Below, in pieces: positions 27,047 to 36,317 of a DNA stretch of 64,000 bases; position 1 is the first letter of the stretch, and every line of letters starts with the position of its first letter. A program made the position numbers and the translations under genes. The notes below the pieces were generated by a model. It ran no database searches. It had not been told where the DNA came from and was given only the letters and a program-made list of their open reading frames with translations. Source of the DNA: JAZDGX01 sp964482205. Lineage in GTDB: Bacteria; Eisenbacteria; RBG-16-71-46; CAIMUX01; WJJG01. The stretch lies in contig CAYZWI010000002.1 in assembly GCA_964482205.1 (NCBI GenBank), positions 124,001-188,000 of the forward strand. The letters run 5' to 3'.

Positions 27047-27754
27047 TCACCACCACCGGCTGACCACCTGCACGGCGAGGGCCAGCGTGAAGAGGCCGGC
27101 CGCGTGCACGGCCGTCGCCCCGCGCATGGAGCGGCGCAGCGCGAGCGGCGGCTGAGCCCTCTCTCCCACGCGCCACCCTCCCATCAGGCGATGGGCATGC
27201 ATCGTGGCGCCAAGCAGAGCGCAGACGGCGATGAAGCAGGCGAGCGAATCGAGCAGCAGGAATTGTCCACGCGCCGCAAGCGCATGCTGTTGCGGATGCA
27301 TCGCCATGAGGCGATTCATGATCGTCGAATGCATGAGGAACAGCGCTCGCCAGAGCAGAAGAAACGCGCCCACGCCGCACGCGAGAACCGGGAAGGACCG
27401 CGCGCGCCTTTGCAGCCGGAGCGCATGAGCCACAACCAGGAAGGAGAGCCCTTCGAGCAGAATCGCGGCCGTGGGATTGACGACCGCGAGAGGAGTCAGC
27501 TGCGGCAGCAGGAAGTCGACGCATTTCACTGCGGCGGCCGTCGCGGTCGCGATCACGGCGCCATTCATTCCGGCAACGCGAACGGCACGGGACAGGCAGA
27601 AGATCGCGAACGGCACGAGCACGATGCTCGCGAGACCGGGCACGCGCGGGACGCTGTGAATCAGGAAGCCCGCGGTCGCTTCGTACAATCCCCAGACCGC
27701 TCCCCAGAACACGCCGCCGGCGAGTACGCTCCCAAAACGCAACCGCTCGTTCAT
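27047..27754 (-). CDS. Polytopic membrane protein of unknown function
   Basis: A 235-residue protein with about six hydrophobic segments. The first is GSVLAGGVFWGAVWGLYEAT (about residues 8-27), with a Gly/Trp-rich character; others are near 38-55, 62-80, 92-110, 122-140 and 160-180, and a last one is near the C-terminus (LFTLALAVQVV). Conserved-looking polar positions inside helices (YEAT, NPTAA) hint at a transporter or a ligand-binding core, but I do not recognise the family. The start at 27754 has AAGGAG eight bases upstream. It is transcribed leftward after a 509-base gap that holds the 159-bp inverted-repeat element. Confidence 0.6.
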   Translation of the reverse strand: MNERLRFGSVLAGGVFWGAVWGLYEATAGFLIHSVPRVPGLASIVLVPFAIFCLSRAVRVAGMNGAVIATATAAAVKCVDFLLPQLTPLAVVNPTAAILLEGLSFLVVAHALRLQRRARSFPVLACGVGAFLLLWRALFLMHSTIMNRLMAMHPQQHALAARGQFLLLDSLACFIAVCALLGATMHAHRLMGGWRVGERAQPPLALRRSMRGATAVHAAGLFTLALAVQVVSRWW

Positions 27755-28017
27755 CGCGCAGCTCCTTGCCTTTACCGCATCGGTCACCATTCAACTCGGC
27801 AAACGCGATCGTCAGCGTAGCGCGAACCGCGCAACGACGAAAGCCGCTCTTTCCGCGCCGCGGGTCCGCCGGCGCGCGGGCAGCGGTGGCGCGCTTGGCC
27901 ATGCGGATGCGAGGCGTAACGGCAATCACGCATGCGACGCGCGCTCACATTGCACCTCATGCGCACCGGATCCCGATCCACTTCGCTCGAAGAATGACGC
28001 GTGCGCCGAAAAGGGAG

Positions 28018-28176
28018 CCGGGACCGGAAGGCTTCAGCCGCGGGGCGTTAGCGAGGCGTGAACGCCTCGGCTTTCAGGAGCTACATGTGTTCAACACGCC
28101 GAGCGCACGAGGCGCGCGCCCCCTGCATGAACTGTTTTAAGCGCGCGCCGTCCCCGCGGAAGCCTTCCGGTCCCGG
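28018..28176. repeat. 159-bp element with 25-bp terminal inverted repeats
   Basis: Arms 28018-28045 and 28152-28176 pair at 25 positions without mismatch, interrupted only by a 3-base bulge (28035-28037). Inside are a 7-bp hairpin with TGAA loop (28052-28069) and a 9-bp GGCGCGCGC/GCGCGCGCC hairpin (28111-28149). No target duplication is evident at the borders. It lies about 90 bases past the stop of the second M14 gene, so it could be a MITE-like element or a structured 3' RNA. No supported reading frame is inside. Confidence 0.75.
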
Positions 28177-28263
28177 CGACCAACAACGCGCACGCAGCCA
28201 CGTGCTCGAGCCCCAGGGGCACGATCCACTGCGCAGAAGCGCGCGAGGCGCCCGACGCGCGCG

Positions 28264-30897
28264 TTACCGCACGACGACGACTCTCTCGCCCGCGCTCCCG
28301 TGCGCCGAGACCGCGCGCACGAAGTAGACGCCGGGCGCGACTTCGTGCCCGTTCGCATCGCGCCCATCCCAGGCGAGCGCGTGCGCGCCGGCGTCGAGCA
28401 GGCCGTCGAAGAGCGAGCGCACTTGCCGGCCCGTCGCATCGAAGACGCCGAGCTCGACCGCGCTCGGCGAGGCGAGCGCCAGCCGGAAGGTCGTGGCGCC
28501 GCGCGTCGGCGTGGGCGCGGGGCGAGTGAGCGAGAGATAGCCGGCCTCATGCTCATCGGTCAGAGACTGCGGCGAACCGTAGAGCAGGTATTCGAGCGTG
28601 TTCTCGAGCAACTGCCGGCCGGTGTCGGCGGACGTGAGCGCATCGTAGTTGAACGGGTAGTACGCGATCTGCGCCTCGGTGCCGGACGGATCGTAGATCA
28701 GGATGCCCGCGTCGTTGGGATAGCTGTGCGTGCCGTAGAGCAGGGTCGCTTCCGGCCGCGGGGTGACCGCGTCCTGGTCCCCATAGACGCTGTAGGTGAT
28801 CGCGATCGACGCGGGCAGCGCGTTCGGATGCGTCACCATGGGATGGCCGGTCTGCACCGGGCGCACTTCCAGCGCGCCCGCGTTGTCGATGTGATACGCG
28901 GTCACGTGCAGCACATTCGCCGCAAAAGTGACATAGCGCGGGCTGATCAGCGCGTCGTAGCCCAGCTCCCCGCCTTCGATCAGGAGCTTGTGGCCCGCCG
29001 CCACATAGCTCTCGAGCGCGGCGCGCAGGGTCGCATCCGCAACCGGATTGCCGTGCGAGCCGGCGCTCCACACGAGCAGATCGTATTCGGCCCAGGTGGC
29101 CGGGTCGGTCGTCCAGTTGGTCTCCTCCACCACGTAGCAGGCCAGCGCGGACAGATCCGCGGCGAACCGGCTGGTCGTGTCGTTGTCGTGCACGAGCAGC
29201 ACTTGCGCCTGCACGACCGGCAGGGCGAAGTCGAGATCGAGGTCGTCGCTCACGGTGCGCGTCGCGCTCACCGGAGCATGGCCATCGGCCGAAGCGACGA
29301 AGCGGCAGTTCCCGTTCGGGACCTCGAGGGCATAGCCGCCATTGGCGGGATTCGTCTCCATCGCCGCGAAGACTTCGCTCGATTCGCCCAGATAGGCGGT
29401 CACGGTGGCGGCGAGAGGCGTGGCCGTCTCGGCTTCGGTCACCGTTCCGGAAACGGTGCTCCACGCGGCCGCGTCGCGGGTCAGCGGCACATTCAGATGG
29501 GTGGTCGTGCCGGCCACGACCACGACTCCCGTCTGGGTGTTCGTGATGTAGCCGGGCGCGCTGAAGCGCAGCGTGTAGGTGCCCGGCAGGAGCATGCGAT
29601 GATAGAAGCCGTCCTGAGGCTCGCTGCGAATGTTCTTGCCGATCTCGAGCGTCTCGATGGTCGCCTTGAGTGGGTCCCCGTTGGCGGCGTCGGTGACGAA
29701 GCCTTCCACTCCGATGCGCGTCTGCTCGATGAAGTAGAGCATCGCCGCGCGATTGTCCTCCCACAGTCCGGGCAGCGAGGTCGCGGGCGGCCACTTGGTG
29801 TTCGACATCTCGATCGTGACATGCAGCTCGTTGCGCCAGTTGTAGGCCCAGTCCTGCATGCCGCCGTCGATCACATACCAATCCCAGCCGATCGTGATCC
29901 CGTGATAGAAGCTGCTGCTGTTCCACATCGGGAGATTGCGCGAGGAATAGCCCAGGCAGATTTCGACGAAGGTGTCGTCGTCGGGGGTGTACTGCCCATT
30001 CCAGGTGTCCCAGGGGTAGTTCATCACCAGCGCGCCGCCGTGGTAATTGGCGCCGAGCACGAAATTGTGCGGCGTCTGGAAGTTCATCATGTGCGCAACT
30101 TCCGGCGGACGGCCGGAGGGCGAATCGATGGGGTCCGTGCGCGGATCGGGGAAGCTGCGATTGAGATCGTCCCCATTGGCGTTGTAGCGCGTGCCGTTCT
30201 CGCGCCCGTCGGGATTGTGCAGCGGACAGATGTAGATCTCGAGATCGTCGACGAGCGAGGTGATCTGGGGGTCGCTGCCGTAGTTCTGGACGAGCAGCCG
30301 GATGAAATAGACGCACATCTCGATCCCGGTCACCTCATCGCCGTGAATCGCGGCGCTGTACTTGAACTCCGGCTCGGGCTCGTCGACGGCCGCGTTGTCG
30401 GAGATCTTCAGCATCCACAGCTCCCGGCCTTGCACGGAAGTCCCGATCGAGAAGAGCTGGGTGATCGCGGGATAATCGGCGTGGATCTGGGCGAGCTCGG
30501 TCGTGAGCGTGGCGTAGGTGTGATAGGCCTCGCGTCCCGGCTCCTCGCGCGACTGCGCCGCCCAGGCCCGGCGCGCCTGGTTGGGAATCGCCTGCACCTC
30601 ATAGCCCGCGCTGCGCAATTCGGCGAGCTGCGCGTCGTCGACATATGCTTCGACGATGCCGGGCCGCGCGTCGTCGATGTCCAGGTCCCAGGACAGAAGC
30701 GCCCGAAACGCAAACGGCGTCTCGGTGCGGATTTCCACGGGGAAGCGGCCGGAGAAGGGACAGCGATCGATTTCCTGCGGATAGGCTTCTTCGGCACTGG
30801 CAGGAAACGCCCAGAATGCCGATACCCCCAAGAGGAGCAGAGCGATTGGCAGAAAACGAATGCGACGGATCGGGTCGAGTCTCGATGCTGCGGACAT
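28264..30897 (-). CDS. Secreted M14 zinc carboxypeptidase with regulatory-like and FlgD-like domains
   Basis: An 877-residue exported enzyme. The signal peptide (ALLLLGVSAFWAFPASA) ends near residue 35. The M14 domain has IHGDE (zinc ligands about 185 and 188), NPDG, His 286 in NYHGG and the catalytic Glu in VTIEMS (about 363). It is followed by two carboxypeptidase-regulatory-like beta modules (GVEGFVTDAANGDPLKATI and STVSGTVTEAETATPLAAT), a Rossmann/GATase-like region (LLVHDNDTTSRFAADL) and a FlgD-type Ig domain with ELGVFDATGRQVR. It probably degrades proteins outside the cell. GGGGAGG six bases upstream sets the start at 30897. It is divergent from the Fur-family gene. It is only distantly similar to the M14 enzyme at 20709. 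Confidence 0.9.
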   Translation of the reverse strand: MSAASRLDPIRRIRFLPIALLLLGVSAFWAFPASAEEAYPQEIDRCPFSGRFPVEIRTETPFAFRALLSWDLDIDDARPGIVEAYVDDAQLAELRSAGYEVQAIPNQARRAWAAQSREEPGREAYHTYATLTTELAQIHADYPAITQLFSIGTSVQGRELWMLKISDNAAVDEPEPEFKYSAAIHGDEVTGIEMCVYFIRLLVQNYGSDPQITSLVDDLEIYICPLHNPDGRENGTRYNANGDDLNRSFPDPRTDPIDSPSGRPPEVAHMMNFQTPHNFVLGANYHGGALVMNYPWDTWNGQYTPDDDTFVEICLGYSSRNLPMWNSSSFYHGITIGWDWYVIDGGMQDWAYNWRNELHVTIEMSNTKWPPATSLPGLWEDNRAAMLYFIEQTRIGVEGFVTDAANGDPLKATIETLEIGKNIRSEPQDGFYHRMLLPGTYTLRFSAPGYITNTQTGVVVVAGTTTHLNVPLTRDAAAWSTVSGTVTEAETATPLAATVTAYLGESSEVFAAMETNPANGGYALEVPNGNCRFVASADGHAPVSATRTVSDDLDLDFALPVVQAQVLLVHDNDTTSRFAADLSALACYVVEETNWTTDPATWAEYDLLVWSAGSHGNPVADATLRAALESYVAAGHKLLIEGGELGYDALISPRYVTFAANVLHVTAYHIDNAGALEVRPVQTGHPMVTHPNALPASIAITYSVYGDQDAVTPRPEATLLYGTHSYPNDAGILIYDPSGTEAQIAYYPFNYDALTSADTGRQLLENTLEYLLYGSPQSLTDEHEAGYLSLTRPAPTPTRGATTFRLALASPSAVELGVFDATGRQVRSLFDGLLDAGAHALAWDGRDANGHEVAPGVYFVRAVSAHGSAGERVVVVR

Positions 30898-31004
30898 GCT
30901 GCCTCCCCTTCGAGTTGCGGCGATCAGTCGCCTGCCCGTGCGGGTCAAACGGCCGGAAAAGCGCAGCCAGGACGCGAGTGGCGTCCCGGAGGCATTTCAA
31001 AGAA

Positions 31005-31023
31005 CGGGACCCGGCGGGTCCCG
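31005..31023 (-). other. 5'-terminal hairpin of the second M14 transcript
   Basis: A perfect 8-base-pair stem (CGGGACCC/GGGTCCCG) with a 3-base loop. It would lie at the very start of the leftward RNA predicted from the -10 element at 31036-31031. Such 5' stems can protect mRNA ends; this is inferred from position. Confidence 0.4.
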
Positions 31024-31030
31024 AGATCCC

Positions 31031-31039
31031 ATTGTATCA
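31031..31039 (-). promoter_or_regulatory. Extended -10 promoter element for the second M14 gene
   Basis: The minus strand reads TGATACAAT, an extended -10 (TGN plus TACAAT). No good -35 is found 16-18 bases upstream, which fits the extended -10 type. It gives a leader of about 125 bases. Confidence 0.4.
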
Positions 31040-31099
31040 CGAGCGGGCAATCGGCCGCCATCGCGGCGAAGAGGAACCCGGACCCCGTTGAAGCGGTTG

Positions 31100-31128
31100 T
31101 TGACCGTTGAGGCCGACAGAGATACGGT
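31100..31128 (+). promoter_or_regulatory. Probable promoter of the Fur-family gene
   Basis: TTGACC at 31100-31105 and TACGGT at 31123-31128 are separated by 17 bases, about 100 bases upstream of the start. I see no clear Fur-box palindrome overlapping it. Confidence 0.45.
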
Positions 31129-31227
31129 TCCCAGGTGCGCGATTTTCCGGACGCGTTTGGTACGCGGCCGCGAAGATAGGGACGCCTCCGTTGGATTTCC
31201 CATGCATCGAGGCGTCCGGGAGGTGTC

Positions 31228-31704
31228 GTGGAGTCCAACAAGACCGAATACCGCAAGAAACTGCATAGCTCTCACATCAAGGTCACGCGCATTCGTCTCG
31301 CCCTTCTCGATCTGCTTGCCCGCCATGCCCACCACATGACCGCCGACGAAATGACGGCCGCGCTCCGCAAGGAGTCGGTTCCCGCCGACCGGGTCACGAT
31401 CTATCGGAACATCGAGCGCTTGATCGACAGCGGCATTCTGGTCGCCACGCATCTGCCAGGCCGGGCCATGCGGGTGGGTCTATGCACCCAACCCGATGCG
31501 CCGCATCATCATCACATCGTGTGCGAGAAGTGCGGTCGGGTGGCCGAGACCGATGGCTGCCCGGTCCTCGACTCCTGGGATCGGTTGACGCAGCACGTGC
31601 GCGACTGCTGCGGCTTCCAATTGACCGGCCACGTCACGCAGTACTCCGGAGTGTGCGCGGATTGTCGCGCCGGCGTGGCCGGGGCAGATCGTTCGCAAGC
31701 TTGA
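31228..31704 (+). CDS. Fur-family metalloregulator
   Basis: A 158-residue protein with the Fur fold: an N-terminal winged helix (KVTRIRLALLDLLARHAHHMTADE, then RVTIYRNIERLIDSGIL) and the dimerisation domain with HHHHIVCEKCGRV. Two CxxC pairs (about residues 98-101 and 143-146) would hold a structural zinc, and the His cluster plus downstream acidic residues a regulatory metal. It could sense iron, zinc, manganese or peroxide; the sequence alone does not decide. GTG is the start, with GGGAGG upstream. The divergent neighbour is a zinc-dependent carboxypeptidase and the downstream gene a cell-wall lipoprotein 78 bases away, so zinc sensing is a reasonable but untested guess. Confidence 0.85.
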   Translation: MESNKTEYRKKLHSSHIKVTRIRLALLDLLARHAHHMTADEMTAALRKESVPADRVTIYRNIERLIDSGILVATHLPGRAMRVGLCTQPDAPHHHHIVCEKCGRVAETDGCPVLDSWDRLTQHVRDCCGFQLTGHVTQYSGVCADCRAGVAGADRSQA

Positions 31705-31782
31705 GATCCTTGCCCTGCAAGGACTTGGCTATCAGGACTTCCTTTCTTGCGCCAGTCGCAGGGAGCCGTTATCTTGGCCACC

Positions 31783-33882
31783 ATGAAGTCATTCATCTCC
31801 ACTCTCGCTATCGTTTGCATGGGAATTATCGTCTGCCTGCCCGGTTGCGCGACTCAGCAAAAGCTGGGAGACCTGCCGGCATGCATGTTGGCCGGGTCCG
31901 CGGACCCGGAAAATCGGTGGGAAAGCCCCGATTCGCTTCCGCCCATCGTTTCACCCGAAGTGGACTCCGACTCGCTCTTGGCGGAAGACGCCGATTGGCT
32001 GCTCGACAGCCTCTCGGTTCCGATCATGCCGCTCGAGGAGGTCATCCCCGACCTGCCCGACATTTCCGACAGTCTGGCCGCGGCCACGCAGGCCGGCCAT
32101 CCCACGACCGATGATCTGTTCGATTATCCGGTCGTCGTCAACCGCCGCGTCCTCACCTGGATCGACACCTTCCACAAGGGAACTGCGCATCAGCATTTCG
32201 AGCGCAGCCTGCAGCGCAGCGGACGCTATCTCGCAATGGCCCGCCGGATCTTTCGCGAGGAGGGCGTGCCGCAGGACCTCGTCTTCCTCGCCCATGTGGA
32301 GAGCGGCTTCCGCTACAACGCCCGCTCGGTGGCGCGCGCGCTCGGACTGTGGCAATTCATGCGCGGCACGGCGGTGCTCTATGGCCTGCGCTGCGACGGC
32401 TATGTCGACGAGCGTCTCGATCCCGAGAAGTCGACGCGCGCCGCGGCCAAGTATCTGAAGAAGCTCTACGGCGATTTCCACGATTGGTATCTCGCCCTGG
32501 CCGCCTACAACGCGGGCGAGGGCAAGGTGGCCCGCGCGATCGAACGCTGCGGCACGCGCGATTTCTGGTGCCTCGCCGCCACCAACCACCTGCAAAACGA
32601 AACGCGGAATTTCGTGCCGGCGATTCTCGCGGCGACGATTCTCGCGAAATCTCCCGGCGCCTACGGCCTCACCGAGGAAACCGAAAGCCCGCTCGCTTAC
32701 GACACCGCACCGGTGGATTTCCCCACCGATCTGCGCGTGATCGCGAAGCTCACCGGCGCGACCTTGAGCGAGCTGCAGCGGCTCAATCCCGCCCTCCTCG
32801 TTCTGCAGACGCCTCCCGATTCGCGCCACTACGAAGTGCGCGTGCCGGTGGGCATGGGCGATCAACTGGTCGCCAAGCTCGCGCAGATTCCGCCCTCGCA
32901 ACGTCTCGTCCAGGAACGCCATGTGGTGAAGAAGGGCGAGTCGCTGGGGTTGCTCGCCCGCCGTTACGGGACGACGATCCGCGCGATCCAGAACGCGAAC
33001 AAGATGGGCCGCCGCACCACCATCCGGGTGGGAGAACGGCTCTCGATTCCCACCCGCCAAGGCGCCCCGGCTCCGGAAGAGAGTCTCGCCCGCGAAAGCG
33101 GCGATCCCGTTCGTCACGTCGTGCGCAAAGGCGAGACGCTCATGATGATCGCCAAGCGCTACGGCGTGGATGCGCGCGACATCCAGCGCGTCAATCATCT
33201 CAAGAACGCGAACCGGATCTCGCGCGGGCAGTCGCTCGTGATTCCCATGCCGGCCGAGCCCGCCCCCCGCAAACTGGCCCAGCAGGCGGCCAAGCCGGCG
33301 GACGAGGCGCCCGAAGAGAACCTCGTCGACAAACTCGCCGCGCAAGGGCCTCCCTCCCCCACGAGCGTCGCCAGCCGGCCTCAAGTCGCGCGGCGCATGC
33401 AGGAGATGAACACTTCCGACAATCTCGGACGCGTGGCTTCGACCGCTCACATCGTCGAGGAAGCGCGCGTGCAGATTGCGAAAGACGAGAAGGAATCGCC
33501 TCCCCAAGCGGTCCTCGAACCGGCGCCATCCTCGCCTCCGCCGCCGCAGAAGGTCGTGCACGTCGTGCGCAAGGGCGAGACGCTGTCGAAGATCGCGGAT
33601 CGTTACGGCGTGCGCATTTCCGACCTGCGCCGCTGGAACAAGCTCGGATCGAAGAGCCTCATCAAGACCGGCCAGCGTCTTTCGATCATGGAACCGAAAC
33701 AGAACCTCGCCAAGGCGGAGCCCGATCGCTCGGCGAAGAAGCGCATCCATGTCGTGCGCCGGGGAGAGTCGCTCTCGCAAATCGCCAAGCGCTACGGCCT
33801 GAGCGTGACCAAGCTGGCCGCTCGAAACGGCATCGGCCGCAAGGGTCGCATCTATCCGGGGCAGAAGATCCAGCTCTACTAG
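31783..33882 (+). CDS. mltD: Lipoprotein lytic transglycosylase with four LysM modules (MltD-like)
   Basis: A 699-residue lipoprotein. The signal peptide ends in a lipobox LPGC (about residues 19-22). The SLT domain has the catalytic Glu in HVESGF (about residue 173), ALGLWQFM and AAYNAGEGKV. Four LysM modules start near residues 380, 444, 592 and 656, each opening with HVV(K/R)(K/R)GE(S/T)L. The enzyme cleaves peptidoglycan glycan strands to anhydro-muropeptides. Between the second and third LysM lies a Pro/Ala-rich linker. E. coli MltD has two LysM modules, so this is an extended form. The start at 31783 is chosen because only it gives the lipoprotein signal; the ribosome site is weak. A terminator hairpin follows. 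Confidence 0.9.
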   Translation: MKSFISTLAIVCMGIIVCLPGCATQQKLGDLPACMLAGSADPENRWESPDSLPPIVSPEVDSDSLLAEDADWLLDSLSVPIMPLEEVIPDLPDISDSLAAATQAGHPTTDDLFDYPVVVNRRVLTWIDTFHKGTAHQHFERSLQRSGRYLAMARRIFREEGVPQDLVFLAHVESGFRYNARSVARALGLWQFMRGTAVLYGLRCDGYVDERLDPEKSTRAAAKYLKKLYGDFHDWYLALAAYNAGEGKVARAIERCGTRDFWCLAATNHLQNETRNFVPAILAATILAKSPGAYGLTEETESPLAYDTAPVDFPTDLRVIAKLTGATLSELQRLNPALLVLQTPPDSRHYEVRVPVGMGDQLVAKLAQIPPSQRLVQERHVVKKGESLGLLARRYGTTIRAIQNANKMGRRTTIRVGERLSIPTRQGAPAPEESLARESGDPVRHVVRKGETLMMIAKRYGVDARDIQRVNHLKNANRISRGQSLVIPMPAEPAPRKLAQQAAKPADEAPEENLVDKLAAQGPPSPTSVASRPQVARRMQEMNTSDNLGRVASTAHIVEEARVQIAKDEKESPPQAVLEPAPSSPPPPQKVVHVVRKGETLSKIADRYGVRISDLRRWNKLGSKSLIKTGQRLSIMEPKQNLAKAEPDRSAKKRIHVVRRGESLSQIAKRYGLSVTKLAARNGIGRKGRIYPGQKIQLY

Positions 33883-33933
33883 GCACCGGCTCTCGCTTGA
33901 CCGCTGATGCGTGGCCAGCGATTCGTCTTCACG

Positions 33934-33960
33934 AAGGCCCGTCCCAAGCAGGCGGGCCTT
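33934..33960 (+). terminator. Terminator after the LysM transglycosylase gene
   Basis: AAGGCCCG (33934-33941) pairs perfectly with CGGGCCTT (33953-33960) around an 11-base loop, about 50 bases after the stop. The arms carry the A-run/T-run flanks of a Rho-independent terminator, although the T-run is short. Confidence 0.65.
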
Positions 33961-34019
33961 TGCTATGATCGAGCTTCTCGCGTGAAGGTCACGCGCGCGC
34001 AGGGCGAACGGAGGGACGC

Positions 34020-36317
34020 ATGATCGGAGAGTCCCCCGTACGAAAAGACGCGGTCGAGAAGGCCGCGGGCCGCACCGCTTATGTCGCCGATCTGCGCGTT
34101 CCCGGCCTGTGGCACGGCGTGACCGTGCGCGCCGGCGTGGCGGCGGGGTGCCTCCGCGCGATCGAGCCAGACTCCGCCTTCTCTGCCTTCGGCGCCGTCC
34201 TCCTGCGCGCGACCGACATCGAGCCCGCGCGCAATCGCGTGGCGATGGTGAACGACGAGATGCCGTTTCTGGCGGATCGCGAAGTCCGCTATCTCGGCGA
34301 ACCGATCGCGCTCGTCGCCGCGCCCACGCTGGAGCGCGCCCGCGCGGCGGCCCGGCACATCCACGCCGTGATCGATTCCGATTCTCCCTGTTGCTCGCTG
34401 GAGGAAGCGGAAGGATTGCGCGCGCGCGATCCCGAGCGGCATCCCCCGATCGCGGCCTATCGCATCACACGCGGGGATGCGGCCGGGCGGATCGCGGAAG
34501 CGCGCGAGGCTGCCGCCCGGGAGGCGGGCGCGGGGCGCGCCGGCCCGCGCGGCGTGCTTCTGGTGGCAGGCGAATACCGCACCCAGGCGCAAGAGCAGGC
34601 CTACATCGAGCCGCAAGGCGTGATTGCGTGGCCGGGAGAACGCGGCGGTGCGATCATCGAAGGCTCGCTGCAATGCCCCTTCTATGTGCACAACGCGCTC
34701 GTGCGCCTGCTGGCCTGCGCTCCCGAAGACCTGATCGTGCGCCAAACGCCGACGGGAGGCGCCTTCGGCGGCAAGGAGGATTTCCCGAGCGTCCTCGCGG
34801 GCCACGCGGCCTTGCTCGCGCGGGCTTGCGGGCATCCGGTGCGGATGATCTACGATCGTCACGAAGACATCCTCTTCACCACCAAGCGTCATCCTTCCAT
34901 CGTGCGTCACCGCACGCTCGTCTCCTCGGAAGGCCGCCTGCTCGCGATGGAGATCGAAGTCCTCCTCGACGGCGGCGCCTACACGACCTTGAGTCCGGTC
35001 GTGCTCTCGCGCGCCGTGCTGCACGCGACCGGGCCCTACGAATGCGAACATGTGGACATTCGCGGCGCGTGCCTGCGGACGAACCTCCCGCCCACCGGGG
35101 CCTTTCGCGGCTTCGGCGCCCCGCAGGTCCTCTTCGCGATCGAGACCCACATGGATCGCATCGCCGAGCAGTGCGGCCTGCGTCCCGACGAGATCCGCCG
35201 CCGCAATCTCGTGCGGATGGGGTCGACGACCGCGACCGGACAAGTGCTGCGCGAGAGCGTGAGCGCCGAACGCGCGCTCGACGAGGCGCTTTCGGCGAGC
35301 GGATTCGTCGAGAAGTGGAACGCGCTCGCGCGGGAAGCGCGCGCGAGCGATGCGCGCGGCAGGAACGCGAGCGATGCGCGCAAGCGGCGCGGGATCGGCC
35401 TCGCGCTGGTGTGGCATGGCGGCGGGTTCACCGGCAGCGGCGAGGTGCGCCTGAAGAGCGAAGCGCGGCTCACGGTGGAAGCCGGCGGCCGGCTGCTCGT
35501 GCGCGTGGCCAATGTGGAGATGGGACAGGGGGCGCACACCGCCCTCGCCCAGATCGCTGCCCAACGCCTGGGCGTGCCTCTCGCGCGCGTCTCGTGCGCC
35601 CGGCCCGACACCTCGCAAGTCCCGAACAGCGGCCCGACCGTCGCTTCCCGCACGGTGATGGTGGTCGGGAAGTTGGTGGAACGCTGCGCGGCCGATCTCA
35701 ATGACGCGCTGCGCGCCGCGTGGATGCGCGCGCATGCCGCGCCGCGCCCCTTCGACTTCGATGCGGCCCTGGAACTCCTGCGCGCATCGGGAGCGGACCT
35801 GGACTTCCGATCGATCTACGAGCCTCCCGACGGGATCCTCTGGGATGATGAGAACTATCGCGGCGACGCCTACGCGGCCTTCTCATACGCGTGCGCGGTC
35901 GCCGAAGTGGAAGTCGACCGGCGGACGGGCGAAGTGACGTTGGAGCGCATCACGGCCGTGTGCGATGTCGGGCGCGCGATCCATCGCGCGGCGGTCGAGG
36001 GCCAGATCCAGGGAGGCACGCTGCAGAGCGCGGGCATGGCGCTCCTCGAACGCATGGAGGTCGAGCGCGGCCGCTTTGCGCAGAGCCGTTTCCAGACCTA
36101 CCTCCTGCCGACCGCGCGCGACGCCCCGCGCATCGATGCCATCGTGATCGAGGAACCCTTCTCGCAAGGGCCGTTCGGCGCGAAAGGGCTGGGCGAGCTT
36201 CCCATTCACGCGCCCGCACCCGCGATCGTGAACGCGATCGCTTGCGCGACGGGCGCGCGCATTTGCGATCTGCCGGCGACGCCGGAGAAGATCCTCAGCA
36301 TGGAGCGCGAACGATGA
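34020..36317 (+). CDS. Molybdenum hydroxylase large subunit (xanthine dehydrogenase family)
   Basis: A 765-residue subunit binding the molybdopterin cofactor. It has the GGAFGGKED motif (about residues 246-254), RGFGAPQ (substrate-pocket Arg loop), NVEMGQGAHT, and the C-terminal QGPFGAKGLGE whose Glu (about 727) is the catalytic base of the family. Such enzymes hydroxylate purines or other N-heterocycles with water as oxygen source. GGAGGG upstream supports the start, and a TATGAT at 33964-33969 may be the -10. Its stop overlaps the start of the FeS/FAD subunit gene (ATGA). Nearby SsnA and dihydropyrimidine dehydrogenase-like genes suggest purine/pyrimidine catabolism. The substrate cannot be assigned. 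No cofactor maturation gene is in view. Confidence 0.88.
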   Translation: MIGESPVRKDAVEKAAGRTAYVADLRVPGLWHGVTVRAGVAAGCLRAIEPDSAFSAFGAVLLRATDIEPARNRVAMVNDEMPFLADREVRYLGEPIALVAAPTLERARAAARHIHAVIDSDSPCCSLEEAEGLRARDPERHPPIAAYRITRGDAAGRIAEAREAAAREAGAGRAGPRGVLLVAGEYRTQAQEQAYIEPQGVIAWPGERGGAIIEGSLQCPFYVHNALVRLLACAPEDLIVRQTPTGGAFGGKEDFPSVLAGHAALLARACGHPVRMIYDRHEDILFTTKRHPSIVRHRTLVSSEGRLLAMEIEVLLDGGAYTTLSPVVLSRAVLHATGPYECEHVDIRGACLRTNLPPTGAFRGFGAPQVLFAIETHMDRIAEQCGLRPDEIRRRNLVRMGSTTATGQVLRESVSAERALDEALSASGFVEKWNALAREARASDARGRNASDARKRRGIGLALVWHGGGFTGSGEVRLKSEARLTVEAGGRLLVRVANVEMGQGAHTALAQIAAQRLGVPLARVSCARPDTSQVPNSGPTVASRTVMVVGKLVERCAADLNDALRAAWMRAHAAPRPFDFDAALELLRASGADLDFRSIYEPPDGILWDDENYRGDAYAAFSYACAVAEVEVDRRTGEVTLERITAVCDVGRAIHRAAVEGQIQGGTLQSAGMALLERMEVERGRFAQSRFQTYLLPTARDAPRIDAIVIEEPFSQGPFGAKGLGELPIHAPAPAIVNAIACATGARICDLPATPEKILSMERER

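Noticed and set aside
28041..28060. Integron attC site inside the 159-bp element
   Set aside because: A GTTAGCG is present, but the paired RYYYAAC/GTTRRRY outer sites and the spacing of attC are not, and no integrase gene is near.
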